A program made the translations under genes and the position numbers. The notes under the pieces are model-generated. The model ran no database searches. It was not told where the DNA came from and worked only from the letters and a program-made list of their open reading frames with translations. Below are positions 6,691 to 9,408 of a stretch of DNA of 9,408 nucleotides, piece by piece (position 1 is the first letter of the stretch; each line of letters opens with the position of its first letter). The stretch lies in contig CAYLJO010000232.1 of assembly GCA_964383905.1 (NCBI GenBank), positions 1-9,408 on the forward strand, in the 5' to 3' direction. This DNA comes from CAYLJO01 sp964383905 (GTDB lineage: Bacteria; Acidobacteriota; Blastocatellia; Pyrinomonadales; Pyrinomonadaceae).

Positions 6691-6713
6691 GTAGGCCTTC
6701 CTTTGAAGGCTAC
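6691..6713 (-). promoter_or_regulatory. Hairpin overlapping the ribosome-binding site of the PYP-like gene
   Basis: In the minus-strand transcript GTAGCCTT pairs with AAGGCCTAC (one bulged base) around the 6-base loop CAAAGG, ending two bases before the ATG at 6689. The AAAGGAAGG Shine-Dalgarno sequence lies in the loop and 3' arm, so folding would hide it. The structure is seen; translational control is inferred. Confidence 0.45.
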
Positions 6714-6820
6714 ACAAGGCCGGCGGAAGTCTGGTCATCCATTCACGAGAACACTAACGCCGGCCATTCCCCCTTGTCCTGTGAATGCCTCGGAGATTAC
6801 CGGTTTTCTCATGCACCGTC

Positions 6821-6836
6821 TGTACGATTGCGTACA
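6821..6836. promoter_or_regulatory. 16-base palindrome, candidate operator
   Basis: TGTACG-ATTG-CGTACA is a perfect 6-bp inverted repeat with a 4-base spacer. It lies 21 bases before the YbdK-like start at 6858, in the gap between that remnant and the divergent PYP-like gene. Its symmetry fits a dimeric repressor site; no regulator gene is visible nearby. Confidence 0.45.
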
Positions 6837-6857
6837 TTTAAGGTAATCTCACGCGAC

Positions 6858-6983
6858 TTGAATATAGCAGGCGCAGAAGGTTTCACCAACGGTGTCGAGG
6901 AAGAGTATCAAATCATTGATCCGAGGAAGCGCGAGCTTCGTCCGCGTGCCCGTCGCATCCTGCCGGAAGCGCAGGCCGCACTG
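6858..6983 (+). pseudogene. 5' remnant of a YbdK-type carboxylate-amine ligase (GCS2 family)
   Basis: From TTG 6858 the frame reads LNIAGAEGFTNGVEEEYQ, then IIDP, RELRPRARRILPEAQ and AAL. This matches the N-terminus of YbdK/GCS2 glutamate-cysteine-ligase-like enzymes, where FTxGVEEEYQ leads into the first ATP-grasp-like strands. Family members are around 370 residues; only about 42 remain. From roughly base 6984 the frame stays open to 7184 but encodes sequence unlike the family and overlaps the terminator and 3' end of the convergent 222-residue gene. The rest of the ligase has therefore been deleted. The start may be a mutated ATG; no ribosome-binding site is evident. The IGVEEE-type position reads TNGVEEE, a possible further substitution. 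No active enzyme can be made. Confidence 0.75.
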
Positions 6984-7016
6984 TTAAACCTGAGCCGAAA
7001 ATTTCACCGGAAATTC

Positions 7017-7046
7017 AAAAGGCCGCCCGGTGGAGAGGTGGCCTTT
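7017..7046 (-). terminator. Intrinsic terminator of the 222-residue exported protein gene
   Basis: On the minus strand AAAGGCCACC (7046-7037) pairs with GGCGGCCTTT (7027-7018), a 10-bp stem with one G-T pair and a 9-base loop, running into TTTT and then GAATTT. It starts 18 bases after the TAA at 7065. This is a textbook arrangement and also marks how close the truncated YbdK remnant lies to this gene's end. Confidence 0.8.
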
Positions 7047-7064
7047 AGCCCGAGGATGACGACT

Positions 7065-7733
7065 TTATCGCCTCGTCGCCACTCCGATATTGAACGCCGC
7101 CAGCACACGCTCGGCCGTCTCACGCCCGGCCCCGTACAGCTGATACTCGGCAGACGTACGCATCGGCGGCATCCGCCCGCCTAAAACGGGGCGGTAATTA
7201 CGCGGATAAACTCGCCCTTGTGTCTTTATCTTCGCTGTGCCCGGCGTGTAGACCACGTAATTTACTTGCAGGCCATAGGGATTTGAGCTGTCGGCGGCAA
7301 ATCCATCTGCCACCAGCTCCAGCCACACCACGTAGCCTTCTTTCTCAGCCTTCGCCTGGTCGATAGCCTGCTTGCGGTTCATGTCTTTGCCCACCGTACT
7401 TGCCACGGTCGGGTAATCTCTCAAATGTTCGAAGAAGCTGTTGAGGAGAACGTCATGCAGGTACAGAGGGATGTTGATGGACTGGCCAAGCTTATCAGTA
7501 GTGACGACCAGCGAGAGCCGTGGCGGCTCGGGTTTGGTGGCCGGCGGTCGACTCGTCGGTTCGGATTCGGCCGGAGGGAGTGTGCTTGTCGGGTAGCCCG
7601 TCGGCTTCGGCGTGCGCCGGCCTGATTGAGCCTCCGCCATGTTACCGGCCATAAGGACAATGAAGGCGCAGAAGAGCAGGGCAGCCAGGCTTTGTGTCAG
7701 TCTGGCCGGCGGCAAGAATTGTCGTTGGTGCAT
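7065..7733 (-). CDS. Exported hypothetical protein with Pro-rich linker
   Basis: A 222-residue intact product. Residues 1-35 are a signal peptide (basic N-region, hydrophobic core ALLFCAFIVLMAG, AEA cleavage motif before Q36). Residues about 40-72 form a Pro/Thr/Ser/Lys-rich linker, typical of a periplasmic tether. The rest (LSLVVTTDKLGQSINIPLYL onward) looks like an alpha/beta domain with VVWLELVADGFAADS, LQVNYVVYTPGTAKIKTQG and a C-terminal helical ETAERVLAAF. No catalytic motif was recognised. ATG 7733 is supported by a GGAAGGAG ribosome-binding sequence 9 bases upstream. A strong intrinsic terminator follows the TAA, so it is probably monocistronic. It is the best-preserved gene of the window. 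Its fold is loosely reminiscent of envelope lipoprotein-like domains, but no function can be assigned. Confidence 0.8.
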   Translation of the reverse strand: MHQRQFLPPARLTQSLAALLFCAFIVLMAGNMAEAQSGRRTPKPTGYPTSTLPPAESEPTSRPPATKPEPPRLSLVVTTDKLGQSINIPLYLHDVLLNSFFEHLRDYPTVASTVGKDMNRKQAIDQAKAEKEGYVVWLELVADGFAADSSNPYGLQVNYVVYTPGTAKIKTQGRVYPRNYRPVLGGRMPPMRTSAEYQLYGAGRETAERVLAAFNIGVATRR

Positions 7734-7742
7734 GGCAATTTA

Positions 7743-7750
7743 CTCCTTCC
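7743..7750 (-). promoter_or_regulatory. Shine-Dalgarno of the 222-residue protein gene
   Basis: GGAAGGAG on the minus strand, 9 bases before ATG 7733. It fixes the start and contrasts with the weak or absent sites at several neighbouring genes. Confidence 0.75.
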
Positions 7751-7834
7751 ATCTCTTAGCGCATAAGAATAGCTCTTTTCTGTTCTACAGGCGAGAGTTT
7801 GTGACAATTACACCGGTTTGCGATTGCGTGTCGC

Positions 7835-7874
7835 TCTTCTTCGCGTTGCTTGGCGCCTTTGCCCCTTGGCGTGA
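7835..7874. repeat. Degenerate CTTTG/CTTGGCG tandem-like repeat
   Basis: The stretch contains CTTGGCG at 7849-7855 and again at 7865-7871, with TTCTTCGCG and GCCTTTGCC between and before. Together they form a loose 8-16 base periodic pattern in the non-coding gap between two minus-strand genes. Such CTTTGCGxCTTGGCG-type degenerate stretches recur between genes in some environmental genomes (recollection, not verified). No function is assignable. Confidence 0.35.
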
Positions 7875-7950
7875 TATTTCTTAGTCGTCAGCACCACAGG
7901 ATACAGTCAATTGCACCCCGATATAGGCACTGCTGCCGTTTGAGAACGCG

Positions 7951-8970
7951 CTACTTTCTCTGAGGCGAGAGGGCGTTGATGATTGGTTCGATCTCGCCTC
8001 TCTCCAGCATCTTCGCTAAACGTTTCTCGTCTATCCTGGCGATGCGCCCGAGCATCAACCGCGCCGTGGAAGCGTGTCCGGGGTTGTGCCAGCGCGCCAT
8101 CTCTACCAGAGAGCTGAGCGCCTGCGCACGCAGGCGCTCAAGAAGCTGCGGGTCGCGCCGCTCAGTAAGTACGGAAAGAAGGAAGGCAGACTTATTCCGG
8201 TCGGTCCATATGCCGGAGTTCAGAAGTTCGATGAAACTATCGGGCGGGATCATCGCGGCCGCCCGCGGGTTCGATTTGGCGAGCACACCCAGCGCACGCA
8301 TCGCATTATTACGCACACCGGCATCGACGTCCCTGCTGGCGCGGGCGAGCGCGCGGATCTGCTCGCGCGACCGGTCAGCGTACCCGAGCATCTCGGCCGC
8401 CGTCTGCCGCTGCTCGGCGTCCCGGGCTGAGTGCAAGACACGCCGCACCAATCCTGCGTGGCGTGCGGCGTATGCGTGGAGCGCGAGCTATTTAGCGCGG
8501 GCCTCCGGGTCCAGTGAGAGAGCGTACCCCAATGAGTCATCTTCGCCGGATACGCCTCGCGCCATGGCATTCGACCACGCCTCGTCCGCCTCCCGGTAGG
8601 CCCTGATTGCCGGCGGCGGCAACCTGATTGAGCCGTGCGGGACAGTATTATACTGAATGTGATGGGCTGACCTGCCGGGAAGGCCGATGTAGATCAGCAA
8701 CCTCCCGCGGTCGTCGCAACAGATGGTCGCGACGTCAGAGGGCTCGCGGCCCGCCGTTTGTTTGACGGATTGCTTGAGACGATCGATCGTCTTCTCCTTC
8801 GATTCGCGTGAGAGTTGGTCGTCTTCGTGTAGCGGCAACGCGGCTCGGATCCTGTCCAGGTCGAGGCCCGCATACCCGTAGAAGTCTATGGGGCCGGCGG
8901 TGATTGATTGATCCTGAGTGAAGGCGAGGGCGGCAACCGTGAGGATGAAAATGAGGGGCAAGCTCTTCAT
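7951..8970 (-). pseudogene. Exported POTRA-like / HEAT-repeat protein, interrupted by TAG
   Basis: A single minus-strand frame of about 340 codons is broken only by TAG at 8490-8488. The start is taken at ATG 8970, where a signal peptide begins (MKSLPLIFILTVAALAFTQ); an upstream ATG at 9012 would add 14 unlikely residues. Residues about 20-95 (IDFYGYAGLDLDRIRAALPLHEDD, helix, DRGRLLIYIGL) resemble a POTRA-type beta-alpha-alpha-beta-beta unit. After the stop the frame continues LALHAYAARHAGLVRRVL and then HEAT-like helical pairs (AEQRQTAAEMLGYADRSREQI, DAGVRNNAMRALGVLAKS, and more) to TAG 7951-7953. The helix spanning the TAG (PEARAK-stop-LALHAYAAR) is continuous in character, so the stop looks like one substitution. 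HEAT solenoids bind proteins; the partner is unknown. No restart codon with a good ribosome-binding site follows the stop. As written it yields only the N-terminal 160 residues. Confidence 0.8.
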
Positions 8971-9161
8971 CTGACTGTTCGTTGACTCGTAGGCATAGGC
9001 ATCAACGGGCATTCATATATAAACAGGATTAAAAAGGGATAATTCTTCTACCGACTGCGGCTACGCTGCTTCTGACCGCGGCATCAGCCTGAAACATACT
9101 TCTGGGTGGGGAAGATAGCAGAGGATTTAGGCGCCACTCGACACAGGCCGAAGAATGCGTT

Positions 9162-9383
9162 TCATTCCCCGGCGATTAGCTCCGGCCATTCCTCCAAAGC
9201 TGCCTCCGGGCGGCAGAGTTCGAGCGCTTCGGTCATCTTTCTCACCACTGCATCCTGCATCTCCAGAACCTGTGACAGGGCCGGCGAGGGCACGGCGTGT
9301 GAGAGGATGGCCAGCGATTTGGAGACCCGCGCCATTAATTGATACACATCCTCGAACGGTTTCAGTTCGCTTGAACTCATCAC
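9162..9383 (-). CDS. Small helical hypothetical protein
   Basis: A 73-residue product from GTG 9383, or 72 from the adjacent ATG 9380, which is the likelier start because AAGGTGG lies 6 bases before it. The sequence is amphipathic and mostly helical (FEDVYQLMARVSKSLAILSH, then ALSQVLEMQDAVVRKMTEAL), ending acidic (EEWPELIAGE) with TGA. No signal peptide or membrane segment is seen. It may be a small cytoplasmic dimerising or adaptor protein, but no family was recognised. A plus-strand frame covering the same bases has less protein-like composition and was not preferred. Confidence 0.5.
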   Translation of the reverse strand: MMSSSELKPFEDVYQLMARVSKSLAILSHAVPSPALSQVLEMQDAVVRKMTEALELCRPEAALEEWPELIAGE

Positions 9384-9408
9384 TCACCACCTTGTTCGTT
9401 TAAAATCA

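Noticed and set aside
6984..7184. Continuation of the YbdK-like frame as a real fusion protein.
   Set aside because: The downstream residues are unlike the ligase family and lie over the terminator and 3' end of an intact convergent gene.
5085..8490. TAG reassigned to an amino acid (two genes split by single TAG codons).
   Set aside because: TAG also ends the HEAT gene at 7951-7953 at a sensible place, and read-through there gives unlikely sequence. Other lesions are TGA or frameshifts, so general decay or error explains the set better.
7976..8599. 207-codon plus-strand frame opposite the HEAT gene.
   Set aside because: Low-complexity Ser/Arg/Ala-rich shadow of GC-rich helical repeats on the other strand.
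1..9408. A defence island, mobile element or CRISPR array.
   Set aside because: No nuclease, methyltransferase, toxin-antitoxin, integrase or transposase motif, and no regularly spaced repeats, were found in any frame.

Overview
The window reads like a gene-sparse, decaying accessory stretch of an environmental Acidobacteriota genome, most likely of the Blastocatellia/Pyrinomonadaceae type. This assignment rests on family recognition only. The clues are a small secreted Thr/Lys/Asn/Ser-rich protein, a cysteine-motif N-terminal domain fused to a carboxypeptidase-regulatory-like domain and ankyrin repeats, several exported lineage-type hypothetical proteins, and serine hydrolases with TPR and DUF3471-like tails. 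No rRNA, tRNA, CRISPR array, transposase or phage gene was recognised.

Layout. 1-1270 (+) is the 3' part of a class C beta-lactamase-like serine hydrolase, damaged by an early frameshift and a late in-frame TGA. A hairpin terminator (1290-1324) separates it from a convergent 81-residue secreted basic protein (1353-1598, -). A 570-base non-coding stretch with small repeats and hairpins leads into an exported protein of unknown function (2168-2815, +). It converges on a two-gene minus-strand operon: a DUF3471-like/CBM48-like exported protein (3602-4234), coupled by an ATGA overlap to a frameshifted Met/His-rich exported protein (2878-3605). Divergent from that operon is the ankyrin fusion gene (4542-5882, +), interrupted by a TAG. 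Next come a 98-residue hypothetical protein (6041-6337, -) and, just upstream of it, a frameshifted PYP-like PAS gene (6361-6689, -). A short 5' remnant of a YbdK-type carboxylate-amine ligase follows (6858-6983, +). Then come an intact exported protein with its own intrinsic terminator (7065-7733, -), a POTRA-like/HEAT-repeat exported protein interrupted by a TAG (7951-8970, -), and a small helical protein (9162-9383, -).

Six of twelve recognisable genes carry a disabling lesion. In five of them, family-like sequence resumes beyond the lesion in the same or another frame; the sixth (YbdK) has lost nearly all of its length. This is the main signal of the window. Either the locus is undergoing pseudogenisation, or the underlying sequence contains errors. 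The YbdK truncation is hard to explain by simple sequencing error, while the three single-codon stops and the frameshifts could be either. Most recognisable products are exported or envelope-associated. I see no coherent multi-gene pathway and no convincing novel defence or mobile system.
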